Assembly (NCBI RefSeq): GCF_028476545.1 | Contig: NW_026731670.1 | Location: 521,501-585,500 of the forward strand | Direction: 5' to 3' | Source: Physella acuta | Lineage: Eukaryota; Mollusca; Gastropoda; Physidae | Length of the DNA: 64,000 nt | In this document: one piece after another, positions 35,345 to 47,559 of the stretch | Layout: every line of letters begins with the position of its first letter | How positions within the stretch are numbered: the stretch's first letter is position 1 | The notes under the pieces: model-generated | What the model saw: the letters and a program-made list of their open reading frames with translations, nothing else | Database searches by the model: none | Told to the model about the DNA's origin: nothing | Translations under genes and position numbers: made by a program

Positions 35345-36074
35345 CACCATAGTCGGCGTGGTCGAGTCGGTAAAGCTAAACCGAAAAAGTCTCGAGTTCG
35401 AACCCTCGGGCAGATGAGTCTCGTTAGCTGGGGACAGCCACTCTTCTAGGAGAGACAACTCCAATATCAAACAACCGCTAAATTGTTGTCTGTTCTTGGT
35501 AAGACAAAGGCTATGGAAGTAAATCCAAAAGAAAAGCAGGCTGAAATCGGAGTCAATGGCGCATAACTAGTTGACACGTATACTTAATTGTGTTGGGAGT
35601 GTGGTCGAGTCGGCAAAGATGTTAATGTCGAAAAAGTTTCGAGTTCAAACCCTATGGCAGATAAAGCTCGATCCCTTCCAACACAAAAAAATTCCGACGA
35701 TACAAGAACCTTCCTGGCAAGTCGGTCCTGTGCTTTTCTTCTCGCTTTTCATGCATTCGTAGTGGTTTGCGTGGTCGAGTAAATCTCATGGTTGCTAAAC
35801 CGAATAGCCACTCTTCTAGGATAGACAATTCCAAAATCAAACATCTGCTGTCTTATAGTTTGTTCTTGGTTGGAAAAAGGGTATGTAAGAAAATCCAAAA
35901 AGAAAAGCAGGCTGAAATCAAAGTCAATGGCGCATAACCAGTTGACACGTATACTTAATTGTGTTGGAGGCGTGGTTGAGTCGGCAAAAGCTCAAAAAAG
36001 TATCGAGTTCGAACCCTCTGGCAGATAAGGCTCGATCCCTCCCAACACTATAAATTAAGAACGAAGAAGAAAGA
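35345..36074 (+). repeat. Tandem array of tRNA-derived SINE type II (module 3)
   Basis: Four tRNA-like heads follow each other, each with a TGGT[C/T]GAGT A-box and most with a GTTC[G/A]AACCC B-box, at about 35352, 35598, 35766 (truncated) and 35968. Each is followed by a gaaaagcaggctgaaatc...atggcgcataac body. The array ends in aattaagaacgaagaagaaag. Open frames through here are shadows of the repeat. Confidence 0.8.
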
Positions 36075-36224
36075 TGCATTTTTAAACTCCTTTTTTTGCC
36101 ATTGGGTATTCCATTTAAAGGCATTTCTTGTTATGCTTATCGTCGGCTCCATAGTGTTATAAATGAACAATCGCCACCTGCTTTGCTAGATTTCGTCTTT
36201 ATCCGTTGGAGATTTTGGTTTAGA

Positions 36225-36695
36225 AAAATAAGACAACACTATCAACCTAGCGCCCGTTATATCTCGTTATAATAACACTACGAGGGATGGCAACTTGGGA
36301 TACAGACATGCTCTTCAATTTTTACATAAATAAACTTTTAAAAATATAATAGAAAAAAAGAATTGCGCAAGTGAACATCAAACTATGCGTGTATAATAAT
36401 GCGTAAAATAAGTACTTTATAAATTAAATGCGTTTTTGAGAAATCGGAAAAGCACAAAGTACTACTTTCGGTGGCCGGAAATTACTCAAAATTTGATAGA
36501 AAACCGAGAATTATATCTTTTACTTACGGTACTTAAGTTATCTTGAACACAGATAAAAACACACAGAGAGAGAGAGAGAGAGAACTATGTTTTTCCGACT
36601 CAAGGAGGTATAAAATTCGAAATTTCTGAAAATCTCCATTTCAATTTTTGTGCACGATTACAATACTGTCTCTATACTTAATATATATCATAAAG
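36225..36695 (+). repeat. Microsatellite-cored dispersed repeat upstream of B3
   Basis: Same family and position as in the other modules. The (GA)n core is short here (about 36566-36583). Confidence 0.75.
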
Positions 36696-36836
36696 TAAAA
36701 ATGGATCGTTAAGATTAATAAAATATATAAAAATAAGACCTAAACAAATTATATCAAATTATGCACTAAGACAGAATAATGATACATGTATAAGTGTAAT
36801 GCAAACGTGTTATTTTCTAATGTTTAATTTACTCGT

Positions 36837-36855
36837 TTAATTAATTTTGTTCCAG
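36837..36855 (+). other. Likely 3' splice acceptor before B3
   Basis: TTAATTAATTTTGTTCCAG ends 46 bases before the B3 ATG, with the same spacing as B1. Confidence 0.6.
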
Positions 36856-36901
36856 ATGTGAATAGCACCACGACACAAAAGTCGTAAAATAAGAGAATAA
36901 A

Positions 36902-37957
36902 ATGAATTTTGATAATGATAACATAACCCTTCTTTCAAATGAAACCCTATGGTTTGGGAGTGAAGGACAATACAAACTGCCATTGTACACTATTTCTGAC
37001 GATGTGTTTTACATCTTAGACATGTTCTTCATAAGATTTTCTCTTGAAGTTTTCAGTTTACTTGGAGTTCTAGGGAACAGCGCCACAATAATAATTTTAT
37101 TCTACAACGGGTTTCCTTCATCAACAAATGTTGCACTAACAGCTTTAGCAGCATCGGATTTGTTCTATTCAACAACAAACATGCTCTTATTCATAAACAA
37201 ATACATAGAACTGTTTGATATCTACACAGCCCAAACTGTAAACGTTATAACATTTATTTCTTTTTACAATTTGAACCAGTGTTGTATAACAATCAGCATT
37301 GAACTGGTTTCAATTTAAGCCTTTGAGCGAATGATTGCTGTGTGGTATCCCTTCAGTGTAACCCGCATCATTACAACTTTTAGAATGACATGCATTGTCA
37401 TCACTGTTTATATTGTGATAACTCTGGTTTACATGCCGTTCATAATCGCGTACAAAATAATATGGACGACAATAATTGGAACCAATATCACTGTAGCTAA
37501 CGGAGTGTCAAGTGATTTTTTCTTAAACAATAGCAACTTTTACTTAGAATATAGAAAATATTTTTATTCAATTATCACCGCTTTTGTTCCTGCTGCTCTA
37601 ATTGTCGTGAGTTCTGTGATGATAGTAATAAAACTAAATACATCAACAAGGAATGTCACAAATATGTCTTCGACAAAGGCATCTGAAAAGAGGAGAACTG
37701 ATATGAAATCGATCAAAATAACTTTAACATTATGTGTAAGCTTAGTCGTCCTGGTTTTAATTCCTTCAAATATTTTTGATTATATATTTAATTACGGCGA
37801 CACTAGTGTATTCGATCTAAATACTGTAAAAATAATTAATTGGGTTCTCTATAATATTTTCCAGCTCAATGCTTCAATAAATTTTATAATATATGTAACA
37901 ATGAATACCAAATTTTCAAGAACATATAAAAAACTATTTTGTTGCAAAGTTAAATAA
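36902..37957 (+). pseudogene. Rhodopsin-like chemosensory-type GPCR, group B copy 3, with one in-frame stop
   Basis: The frame is open from the ATG at 36902 to the normal FCCKVK end at 37957 except for one TAA at 37316-37318, at the end of TM3 just before AFERM. The other copies read ATT ATA GCC here and this one reads ATT TAA GCC, so the change is a two-base AT-to-TA swap without any length change. All other motifs are kept: GVLGNS, AASDLFYS, ERMIAVWYPF, LIPSN and NASINFIIY. From loop 2 onward it is almost identical to B1. If the stop is real, the protein would end before TM4 and be dead. With so little other decay it could be a very recent or segregating null allele, or a sequence error. 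Confidence 0.85.
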
Positions 37958-39510
37958 ACATAGGCCATAGTTTCAAAAAGGTATTCCTAACTTACTAAAA
38001 CTGTTGTTGTTGTATACAACAATAGGCTTTGTTCTAAAAAAACATATTGTAAACAGAGATAAACTATTAGTAATAAGTAGGGCCTACACTATAAAATAAT
38101 TACAATTAATGTTTTAAACATTTGATTTAGTAAGCGGTAATGGAATTTGTTGCAGCACATATAGACAACTATTATAACAGGAACTGTGTGGTCGCAGCGG
38201 CGAAACTAGAAAAAAGCGCCCCCTCCCCCTGAAATTATTTTTCCTCCCCCACCTATATAAATAAATTTTAAATCATTTATTCAAACCATTTCCTACTTTT
38301 GTAATAGAACCTATTTCAAGGCAAAGTATACCCATCATGAGACAAAAAATTCACACAAATTTATGCTAAATCTGATTTCTGGCCTGACATATTGTTATTT
38401 ATATTTGTATTATATTTGTTTTACAATCAATAATTTGGAGAAATAAAATATGTTTTTTGCTATAATGCAGTTATATTGAAAGGCAATAAAATAACTACAA
38501 CTTGATTGAAATATTACATAATGTGCACAATATAATGCTATTGCAATTTTTTTAAAGAAATGCGTTTTTATTTAAATGTTTTATTTGTGAACTGCAAGTG
38601 CAAAGCTTATATGTTTGCAAAAATATCTTGATTTTTTAAAAATCTGTCAGTTATATACAGTTTTTGCAGAAATAATACAACTCTAAGTAGTTTACATATA
38701 GTTTTAATGTTAAAAACAGTAATTTGATAAGTTAATTAAACAAAATAGGGCAAAAGTCCGATCATAAAACATTTTATTATGTCATTTTTTTGCAAATGTT
38801 TTTTTCTGATTCTTAAATTTAATATATTTGGTATAATGTTAATTATGGGAAAATGAATAAGTTAAATTTAGACATTTTAATATAATAGACAAAATAAGTT
38901 TTACTGAAGGACAATTCATAAAGTTGGATCTTTTGAAACATGTATCAAAATAATCTAATACAGGTAAATATAACTAGTGTTGGAATATTACAATAAAATT
39001 AAATAATTTTGGAAGTATAGCTCAAGAGTTACTTGACATTGTTTAGGTAAATCATAATTTTAAGGATGCATTTTACATATATCAGCTTTATCATCCCAAA
39101 AACATTCTTTAAAACAACAACTAATTCTAATGAGGTGATGTATTTTGATAGTTTTTTAATATTGTGAGATCTGATGCTTATCATGTAACAATTTGCATTG
39201 TTTAATTCACTTTATTTTATATAACATGTCACATAATATTATCTCTTTTTGTTGTGTTTTTAAATAGATTGCACTTCACCATTTTGTATATTTTTAGTAT
39301 TGATGTATGCACATTTTGTAAACACCAGCTGTAATACAAAAAGTTTTAGAAAAAATAAAGTATATGTATACTAAGCTGTGCAAAAATGCATGAATTTATT
39401 ATTGTGAGAATTGTTTATATTTGTGAACTCAAATGTTGATTAGCAAAGAGTATGATCTTCTATACATTAAAATAATTGCTGGTGATCACTTTCAGTTAAA
39501 AATATATATT
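37958..39510. other. 3' flank of B3, leading to C1
   Basis: No gene. It matches 8292-9835 after B1 and 50036-52115 after B4, including the GCGCCCCCTCCCCC block near 38215. The match to the B1 flank stops at about 39510, exactly where the GC-rich segment begins. Confidence 0.65.
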
Positions 39511-39669
39511 CACGTCGGGGGCTTTGGGAGTTATTGGTTACGCGGCGGCAGGGGCGTCGGCAATGTTCTTATTTTGTCAGCGGTTGTAGCAGTCCACAAC
39601 ATTCCTGATGTGGGTGCCATAGTACTCATGGGGGTTTACCGAGGCGCTCCGGGAGATGCCTTGATGCAG
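39511..39669 (+). other. GC-rich exon-like fragment upstream of C1
   Basis: About 159 GC-rich bases stand out in AT-rich DNA. They are open on the plus strand within a 92-codon frame (39433-39711), including VAVHNIPDVGAIVLMGVYRG. The HNIPD core faintly recalls the HNxPE motif of ZIP metal transporters, but this is only an eye match. It has no recognisable splice donor (the next bases are TTTAAA). The copy at 52116-52274 differs by about one base, so the frame has had little time to decay. It may be a captured exon, a repeat fragment, or non-coding. Confidence 0.35.
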
Positions 39670-39926
39670 TTTAAATTTAATTGTACATTTAAGTATTACC
39701 CAGTGTGTTAAAAATAGAGCTTTACAACAATTTCAAAACAATTAAAATATTGTTTCTAATATTTTTTTATCTTTTGTAACTGACTTAAATTACGTATCTT
39801 TTTGTGCAATGGCTAAACAGAAAGGGCGGTCTTTTAAAATAATATGTATTGTTAGTTTTACTTGATATTGCAATATTTATATTAAAGTTTTATCGTTTTA
39901 GCATACATAAAACAATTTTAAATTCT

Positions 39927-39937
39927 TAAATTTTCAG
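39927..39937 (+). other. Likely 3' splice acceptor before C1
   Basis: TAAATTTTCAG ends 20 bases before the C1 ATG. It is identical in C2. Confidence 0.55.
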
Positions 39938-39957
39938 CTCAAGACATTCGTCTAAAC

Positions 39958-40989
39958 ATGACTGACATAAATAGAACCATACTAACTACAGCAAGCAACA
40001 CTGATGCTGGTTATGTATTTGACATTCCATCGTATTTATACAACGCATTAAATACTTTTATTAGCGTTTTCTTAATACAGACTATGTGCATATTTGGAGT
40101 TGTTGGAAATACTCTCACCATCATCATTTTGATCTCAAATGGATTTAAAACGTCAACAAATATTGCGCTGATTGCATTAGCTTCATCTGACCTGTTTTAT
40201 TCAATAACACAGTCTTTATATCGCATTCCATCGATAATCAAGTACTTTGACTTTTACATGGCATATAACGTATACTACTTTTTCACGGCTTATATTTACA
40301 CATGGAATCAGTTCTCTATTACGTTTAGTATAGACCTTGTAGTGTTGATGGCCATTGAAAGGATGGTTGCTGTATGGTTTCCTTTTAACGTTTCCCAACT
40401 TATTTCTCCATTTAGAATGAGCTGCATTGTTATTACTGTGTTCATCTGTATGATAGCAATGCATTTGCCATATGCCTTATCCGAAACTTTCATTCAAATC
40501 ACAGTCAATAACATAACATTAGCAGGCACCCAACAAACACAGTTTGCACTAGAAAATAATTTATTTTTTGAAATTTATCATAAATATGTTTTACTTAGCC
40601 TAACTGCAGTATTTCCTACTGTTATAATTATCATTTGCTCTATAATGATAATTTACAAGTTAACATTGTCAACCAGAAGAGTTAAGAAAATGTCTTCTTC
40701 AGTTAGTTCAGAGAAAAGAGTTAAAGATTTAAAATCTATTAAAGTTACATTATTATTGTGTTTTTTTATGGTGGCACTGGTTTTAATTCCGTCCAATACG
40801 TTTGACCTTTCCCTAATGTATACATCCTATCTCCCCTTTACTAATAAGATAACAGGACTGATTGCATCTTCAGTTCAAATAATTTGTCAAATAAATGCGT
40901 CAATAAACTTTATTATCTATGTTACTTTTAATGCAAAGTTCTTAAAAACCTATAAAAGGTTGTTTGCATTTACCAATACAGCTAAATGA
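39958..40989 (+). CDS. Rhodopsin-like chemosensory-type GPCR, group C copy 1 (intact)
   Basis: A 343-residue intact seven-transmembrane receptor. TM1 has GVVGNTLTI (N51), TM2 has ASSDLFYS (D78), TM3 ends I133-E134-R135-M136 followed by VAVWFPF, TM6 has LIPSN (P288), and TM7 has N323-A-S-I-N-F-I-I-Y331. The N-terminus carries an NRT sequon (N5), and loop 2 carries NNIT. The third loop is basic (RRVKKM, EKRVKDLK). Unlike group B, the C-terminus (AFTNTAK) lacks the Cys pair. No disulfide cysteine is seen in loop 2. It resembles group A more than group B in TM2 (ITQSLYRIPSIIKYFDF against VTQSLYRIPCFIRKFDF). It lies 2.0 kb downstream of B3 on the same strand. Ligand unknown. Confidence 0.93.
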   Translation: MTDINRTILTTASNTDAGYVFDIPSYLYNALNTFISVFLIQTMCIFGVVGNTLTIIILISNGFKTSTNIALIALASSDLFYSITQSLYRIPSIIKYFDFYMAYNVYYFFTAYIYTWNQFSITFSIDLVVLMAIERMVAVWFPFNVSQLISPFRMSCIVITVFICMIAMHLPYALSETFIQITVNNITLAGTQQTQFALENNLFFEIYHKYVLLSLTAVFPTVIIIICSIMIIYKLTLSTRRVKKMSSSVSSEKRVKDLKSIKVTLLLCFFMVALVLIPSNTFDLSLMYTSYLPFTNKITGLIASSVQIICQINASINFIIYVTFNAKFLKTYKRLFAFTNTAK

Positions 40990-43525
40990 TTTTCTTTTAA
41001 TATGGACCTAAGCAGACTTAAAATTTAAAATGATAAATTGTTATTATGGAGTAATAGTTCCAGCGCTACATGCCTTGGACATGATGTTTAAATGTAAATG
41101 TATTAATTTTAAAGTGGATTGTATAATTTAAAGGTGAACCTGTCCAACGATAAGCTCCTACATGTTAGCTTAAATATGGTAAGTAATACTATGTGACTGC
41201 TGCAAAAATTAAGGCAAAATTACAAACAGTGGTCTGTTGTATAAAATATACATGGCACTAACAACTTTAGTTATTTTTTTTTTAATGTTGTAAGATATGC
41301 ATTCTTTTTATCTGCATTGTAAACTGTATGTACAATTTTATTTTGTATATGGACCTGAGAACCATACACATAAATAAGCTTGTACTTTCATGAAAATTAG
41401 ATAGTTTCAGCTTGTATTAGTGTTGTATCTTCTATTAGCTTAACAAGAACGTGATTGTAATTAGTAGGAGAAGTTAAATATAAACTTAAACATTGTGTGA
41501 GTGTCAAAATAATTTATTCTTACTTACACTATGAATGAAAACCTGCCGTTTGGGGCAGTAGCAACAGTCAAAGTTACTGTGACCTTGGCACACAAAGAAA
41601 TAATAGGATGAGTTATATTTGAAGGTACTGTGCATGTAACTTATGCACAGTTGCCTTCAAATTTTGTAATCTGAGTTAGGTATCCATTATGGTTGGGTAG
41701 ACATAGGGAACTCAAGACGTCTGGTTGGCAGATGTACATGTAATAACTGACCACGCTAATGTGCTCATCATGATTACTTATTCCTTGATACCCATTTAGC
41801 CTTAACTGAGTGATATATAAATATCAGGGACATCAAAAATAACAATGTGGGAGTAAAAGGGAGTTGGGGAGTCAGTGCAAAGTCCACACATTAAGTAATG
41901 TTATTGGTTAAAAAAATAAAAACAACATCTTGCATTACAGTAAAAATTTAAACAGAGTATACTATAGACAACTTTATGTTTTGAATAATTATATTTGTTT
42001 TCTCACATGCCAAGTCAGCACCTGGAAAATTGCACTTTTTCTACTTCAGCAAACACAAAAATAGTAAAACAAAAGGTGTAAAATATCAAAGCTGTCGAAA
42101 TTTAATTTATTTTATTTGTATGATTAAATACTTCCTTTATACTCTGTATACGAGAAAATAAAAATAAATATTTTCTTATTAATATATCCAATGCCCTTAG
42201 ACATTGACAATCTACAATTAACATCGCTTTTCCTCATCCGCTGAATTTTGTACATAAAAACATGTGATAGATTTTGAACATATGATTTACGCAATAACAA
42301 TAAAACAGATAAAATGAAACTTTTTCTATAAATACATAAGGGTAACTATATAAAAAATAAGACTGTATTTTAATTTGTTTTATGTATACATTTTATTTCC
42401 CAAAAATAGATAATTCTTAGTTAATCCTAAAATATGGTTATTACAAAATGTTTTGAACACTCCATTATTTAAGCACCTTTTATATTGAAAACTTTTGTCG
42501 GGAGGGTAAAATTCAAGCACTTCAATATAAGGCGATTGTATGAAAAGTGTAATAATACAAGAAAGACACATATCATCCGTTTCATATCAATAATTTAACC
42601 TAAGCGATACTATGCAAGGTAAAAATTCACGATATTAAATTTTTATATTAACATTTTTATTGTCTTTTTTTTTGGGGCACATAATAGGTCTTTCCCCTTC
42701 CGTCGAGTGTGTGCAAACTTACTAAAAATGTCGATATATTTTTAAAAAGTAACTATTGCTATTCATATTTAACGTCTTTTTCTAAGTCCTTATTTTTTTT
42801 AAAAAGAGTACGTTCTGCAAAGTCTTTTCATTTTAAAAATGATGTTAATTTATACCGTCTTATATGTGTCTTATAAAACTAATTTATGGCACGAAAAAGT
42901 AGCTATAACATTTTACACATGTTTGATAATTGTCTGGTATCAGTTAGTTTAACATTGGCAATTGTATAATGAAAAGTAACACATTCAAAACAATGTGACC
43001 ACACCTTAAAAATACTAATTACAATTGCAGATTTGTTTAAATTAAGTTTTACCTTAAAAGCAATGAGTTAAATTGTTTGTTCTAATACACTTTTAGACTA
43101 TGTTTGTTTGTTATTTGACTCTTGTTCACGATATGAATGAGACAAATTATTTGCTGAAAGCTCCCAATACAGACTTGTTCTGTTATAACGTGAACATATT
43201 TTAAAATTTTGGACGTTCCATTCAGAGAAAATTTATAAAAAAACATACGTAAAAATATGTCTTTAATTATAATCAGTTTAAAAAAAACATTTATTAAAAT
43301 AAAAAAATAATAATAATTCGTTTTAAAATAATGTTATGACACGCTCTTTATACATTATAGGCTACATCTTACATACATAAATTCATCTTTTAAGGTAATT
43401 TAAATAATGATTTCTATTTAATTTTTTATTTGTATATGCATTTTTGTAAGAAATTTTTGCTAATTGTCAAATAAATTAAAAAAATACACTTTTTTTTATT
43501 GATATTGATTATTAAAAAGTGTTGA
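40990..43525. other. Intergenic region between C1 and A4
   Basis: No gene is supported. About 890 bases (41050-41940) are absent from the matching place after C2. This segment includes a SINE-like piece at about 41670-41780 (gagttaggtatccattatgg...actgaccacgct). From 42021 the module-edge repeat and the A 3' flank follow. Confidence 0.6.
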
Positions 43526-44562
43526 TTATTTGTTTACTTTTGCACATATAAACAGCTTTTTAAATGTTTTAGAAAATGTCTAGTTAAAACTGACAAAGAT
43601 TACAAAGTTTATTGAGGAATTTAATTGACTAATGACCATCAAAGAAGTATATTACAGAGTAAGGAATTTGTTACTGTATAAATAGACGCCATTGTACTGA
43701 AAAACATTTCAACGCCGTTTGAAGGGACTAACACAAGCACCACTATACTAAAACATAATGACACGGTTACTTTAATTGACTTTAAATCTTAAACCCTCTC
43801 TTCGGCAGCTTTATTTGTCGACAGATTTTTTATTTTTTTAGTTAACATTGTAAGGTTTAAAACTATTAACGTTGAACACACAATAATTATAATTGTGGGT
43901 ATTGTTGCGTTTGTATTGAACAAAACATAAGTTCGGTACTTTTCCAGAAAGTGAATATTGGTGAAGAAAAACTCTCTAGCTGCAGCAATAACTATTGTGT
44001 TATTTGTTACAATTGAAGTTACTTGACTTAACTCTACATACAGAACGAAAAGAACATATATCGGTTCTACAATGACAAATATTGTAAGCACAATACAAAA
44101 CATACGAAACGGTGATAACACTAGAGAAACTTTAAAAGGAAACCACACTGCGATCATCCTTTCTATGATTATTAAAGCGACGACATTTATGCTGATGGTA
44201 GACGCATACTGTTACCATATATGAATATATACACGATAATAAGCTTCCATAACGTCTTCCAAGTCATATTCAAATTTCCTGATAAAACATGGGATCCGAT
44301 AAAGGCTTTGTGTTACCGAGTAAAACAGATCAGAGATGGCAAGAGCTGCTAAGACAACGTTAGTCGACGCAGTAAAGCCGTTGTAGATTAAGACGATAAT
44401 GGTGAGGGTGTTTCCTACCATGCCGAATACGCAAATTATTTGAATAAGGAAACAGTCGATCAAGGTATTCAAAGGTTCGAAAATACTAGCAGAGATGTCA
44501 TTTAAATAAACATACGCTATTTCAATTTTCCGTGTTTGTTTACTTTGAGTATAATCAGCCAT
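43526..44562 (-). pseudogene. Rhodopsin-like chemosensory-type GPCR pseudogene, group A copy 4
   Basis: It is read from an intact ATG at 44562 (MADYTQSKQ). The frame is clean through TM1 and TM2 to a TAA at 44212-44214 in TM3, where the other copies have TGG AAC CAG. It continues in the same frame through ERMIAVWFPF and TM5 to a TAA at 43789-43791 (GTT TAA in place of GTT AAA GAT). The pre-TM7 one-base loss, a TAA in TM7 near 43652 and the tail TAG near 43577 follow. Its first half resembles A3 (EYDLED) while its 3' part shares the lesion set of A1 and A2, so it looks like a recombinant. It lies head to head with B4. Confidence 0.88.
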
Positions 44563-45052
44563 TTTGGAACTTGTAACGTCAACAAGTAAATCATATATTA
44601 AGTATTTTTAATTTTTATCCTCCTTTTGGTCAATACAAACACATTTTTTTTATTTTTTAAAACTTGTTACCGCTATTCTAAATATTTGTTCATGTGCTTT
44701 GAGTGTATAGCAAACATAGATCGAATGAGAAATTTTCGTCTTCACTAGTTGACCTTGAATAGGAGTTCACGAAAGGGGCGTAACCAGGGACAATACAATA
44801 AGACCATACACATGTAAGGAAGTCGTTCCATGTGTGGTGTGTTTCTGTAGTGTAGTAGAATCACGATAGCCATGCTCCAACATACACATTGATAGGAGTT
44901 AGACAGTGAGCAGGTACAGCAGAGTTTTATAACTCTATGCCTGAGCTACTAAACTATAGTTTCATGAATTTCATATCTTCTTGCTTCTCTATATGTTTAG
45001 TTTGTGATATTCTGTTGTTTGTGCATGGATAGTTAGAGTCCATTATTGCCGG

Positions 45053-45072
45053 ATGTCGCGAATTCGCGACAT
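45053..45072. repeat. Perfect 20-bp palindrome upstream of A4
   Basis: Identical to 32646-32665 and at the same distance (about 490 bases) upstream of the A start. Confidence 0.9.
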
Positions 45073-46313
45073 TACGTAATTAGCACAAAAAATTAGTCCT
45101 ACTTTAAAAACAACAATATACCTCAAATTCAGTGTCAGTACGATGAGACAAAATCTGCACATATTTTTTTACGCTCTTGGAACATAATTCAGGCATTAAG
45201 GAGATAATGACACAACAGCGCCAAACTCGCAGCATCAAACACAGCAGTTTAAAACGCAGCATGTTGAAGTATGCCACACAAAGAAGTGTATAGTGCATTT
45301 ATTGCATTTGTGTTTGATATTAGTGGTTTATAAAGTATCTCAGCCATGTTTTTTTTCAAAACTAATGTCCCTTATGTAAAGGATATACATTTTTTGCTTT
45401 TTCAAAACACAAGCTATAACGCTGTTCATGCATGTGCATGGGTATCTCATTCCAATAATACACAAATATATAGACTCGTTTTATAAGGTTTTGGATAAAG
45501 CTCACCGAAGCACACACACACAACTACACATACAAATAAAATTATTAAGTACATTATATACGAAATAAATTATTGGCATTCGATGCACGCCAATAAGTAA
45601 TAAACTTTGTCTTTGTTTATTCTGAATGATGAAATATATAAATATACTTAAATATTAACATTTCCTTCTAAAGAATGCCGTTTAATTGCTGATAGGTAAT
45701 TATTACGTTAATTTTTAGATTCAGCCTTCTAGTTGGATATCATTAAAGTTAATTGTAGATTATAGATAAAATCTGTAATAAAGGCTTTGTTTTAATAGGG
45801 TATAATTTTTACTACACTCGCAAAAAATAAAAAAGTAAACGGAAAGTTCCTATTATGTTATTATCCGACGAAATTACTTTTATGTATGTTCTTTGTTATT
45901 TTCTAAAGAAAATTTCTGACTAGCAGATATTTACTTCGAGCTATCATTATATCTGACAGCGACAATACACAAAATTAAACTTTTCTATTTTACAATCAAT
46001 ATGCAAAGTTCAATTCTTCATAAAGCTAAATGTTATGTATGCGATATGTTTATAGATATGTCTGTTATTTTATAAGGTCCCAAGACTCTTATCAATTTTA
46101 AGTATGATACGCTTCACAGATCAACTTATTCGAGAATACAATGAATTTACCTAGAGCTACTGATATAATAAGTTTAAGGCATGTTTAGTTTTGTTGGAGA
46201 ACATTTAGATCTAGATAAAAAATCTGAGGCGATCTAGGCCAAACCAAATTAATTAAATATCAAAACATAATAAATGTGTGCGTTTCTTATCTAAACTAGT
46301 GTATACCTAATAG

Positions 46314-46316
<3 letters not shown>

Positions 46317-46373
<57 letters not shown>
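46317..46373. repeat. (AT)n microsatellite, module 4
   Basis: About 56 bases of alternating TA, in the same context as modules 1, 3 and 5. Confidence 0.95.
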
Positions 46374-46377
<4 letters not shown>

Positions 46378-47207
46378 TACACATGCGTGTTTATAGGTTA
46401 TACTTTAATTTAAAATAATATTGTATAATATTTTTTTAAAATTGGCACAAAAGGCGATTAGATATTTCCGACAAAGTTTTCAATTAATTGCGTTACAATT
46501 TTTCAAACATTCAAAGTCCCACAAATTAGATTTAATAGATTGGCAGTGACATTTGACGTTTAGAATTAGTATTTCAATATTTCTTGGCAGAATAACATTT
46601 TCTGTACAAGGATTGCGCCAGGTGTAGATTTGTTTTTGTATTCGCTGCGGATTTTGGTTCTGGATTTAAACATTGATTTCAATATGGATTTTGTTTGAAA
46701 ATTCAATTTCAATATAGCTGTTAATGTTTCCTATGTAGATTTCTATGTGAATTAACATTGTTTTCAGATTTGTGTTTAAATTGATTATAATTTTAGACTT
46801 TCAAGTTGTTTTGTTTTTTTTAATATTTAGCAGTTAGTATACTCCTTAAATGAATACAACGAATAAAAACAAAAAATTGGGTGGAATACTTAAGTAACTC
46901 TTATACTGCTTATATATAAACCATGGTCTTGATTCTGACAAATGATTATCTTTTTCTTTTGTTAATTAATGGACTTGATGGTCTGTTTTTTTGTTATTCC
47001 CGTGATTATAAGGTACGCACCCATATGGAATTTTTAAACAAATTATCTGCATGCTAATTAGTAGACTCACTTATTAACCTCACCAATTTAGACCTCTGTA
47101 AATTTTATTTGAACCGTTTTGTAAATCTTTATCTTCATTTCTGTACTCTTCTATTAAAAACGTACACGGTAAAATGATACATTTTTTATCTGCGAACCGT
47201 TCACAAT

Positions 47208-47410
47208 AAAGATGACAATGTTGTCTATTGTAGAGCGTTCGGCTACTATCTCAAAGGTTTCGAGTTCGGTTCTCGGTCCGGAATCGTGTTACAGGAATTC
47301 CTTTAGCCCACTAAGCTCCGATGGGTATCTGACTCACTATAGAAAGTAAAGGCAGCTAGGTATAGTGGTGACCACACCATCCCTTAATATGCCGAGAAGA
47401 AACAAATGAA
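47208..47410 (+). repeat. tRNA-derived SINE, type I (module 4)
   Basis: Same element as 23300-23490, with TTGTAGAGCGTTCGG (A-box-like, one base lost) and GAGTTCGGTTCTC. Confidence 0.7.
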
Positions 47411-47559
47411 CTATTTTTCATTTGCCCTATGGATCTCTGAAATGGGATCTTTCATTTTTTATTTCACAATAAAAATTTCTTCTTATTAAAAGTAGACTGT
47501 TGTTTTTCTAGGTACACGCCTTACCCACTTTCACCATTGTAATTAGCATGTCGTTCCAC

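Larger units (their letters stand above)
44563..47207. other. Intergenic region of module 4, between A4 and the SINEs
   Basis: No supported gene. It contains the palindrome at 45053-45072, an (AT)n run at 46317-46373 and module-wide conserved blocks. About 1 kb found in modules 1 and 5 after the (AT)n run is missing here. Confidence 0.65.

Noticed and set aside
35222-36124. Several short open frames on both strands
   Set aside because: They run through the tRNA-derived SINE array and its poly-GAA tail and differ with each repeat unit.
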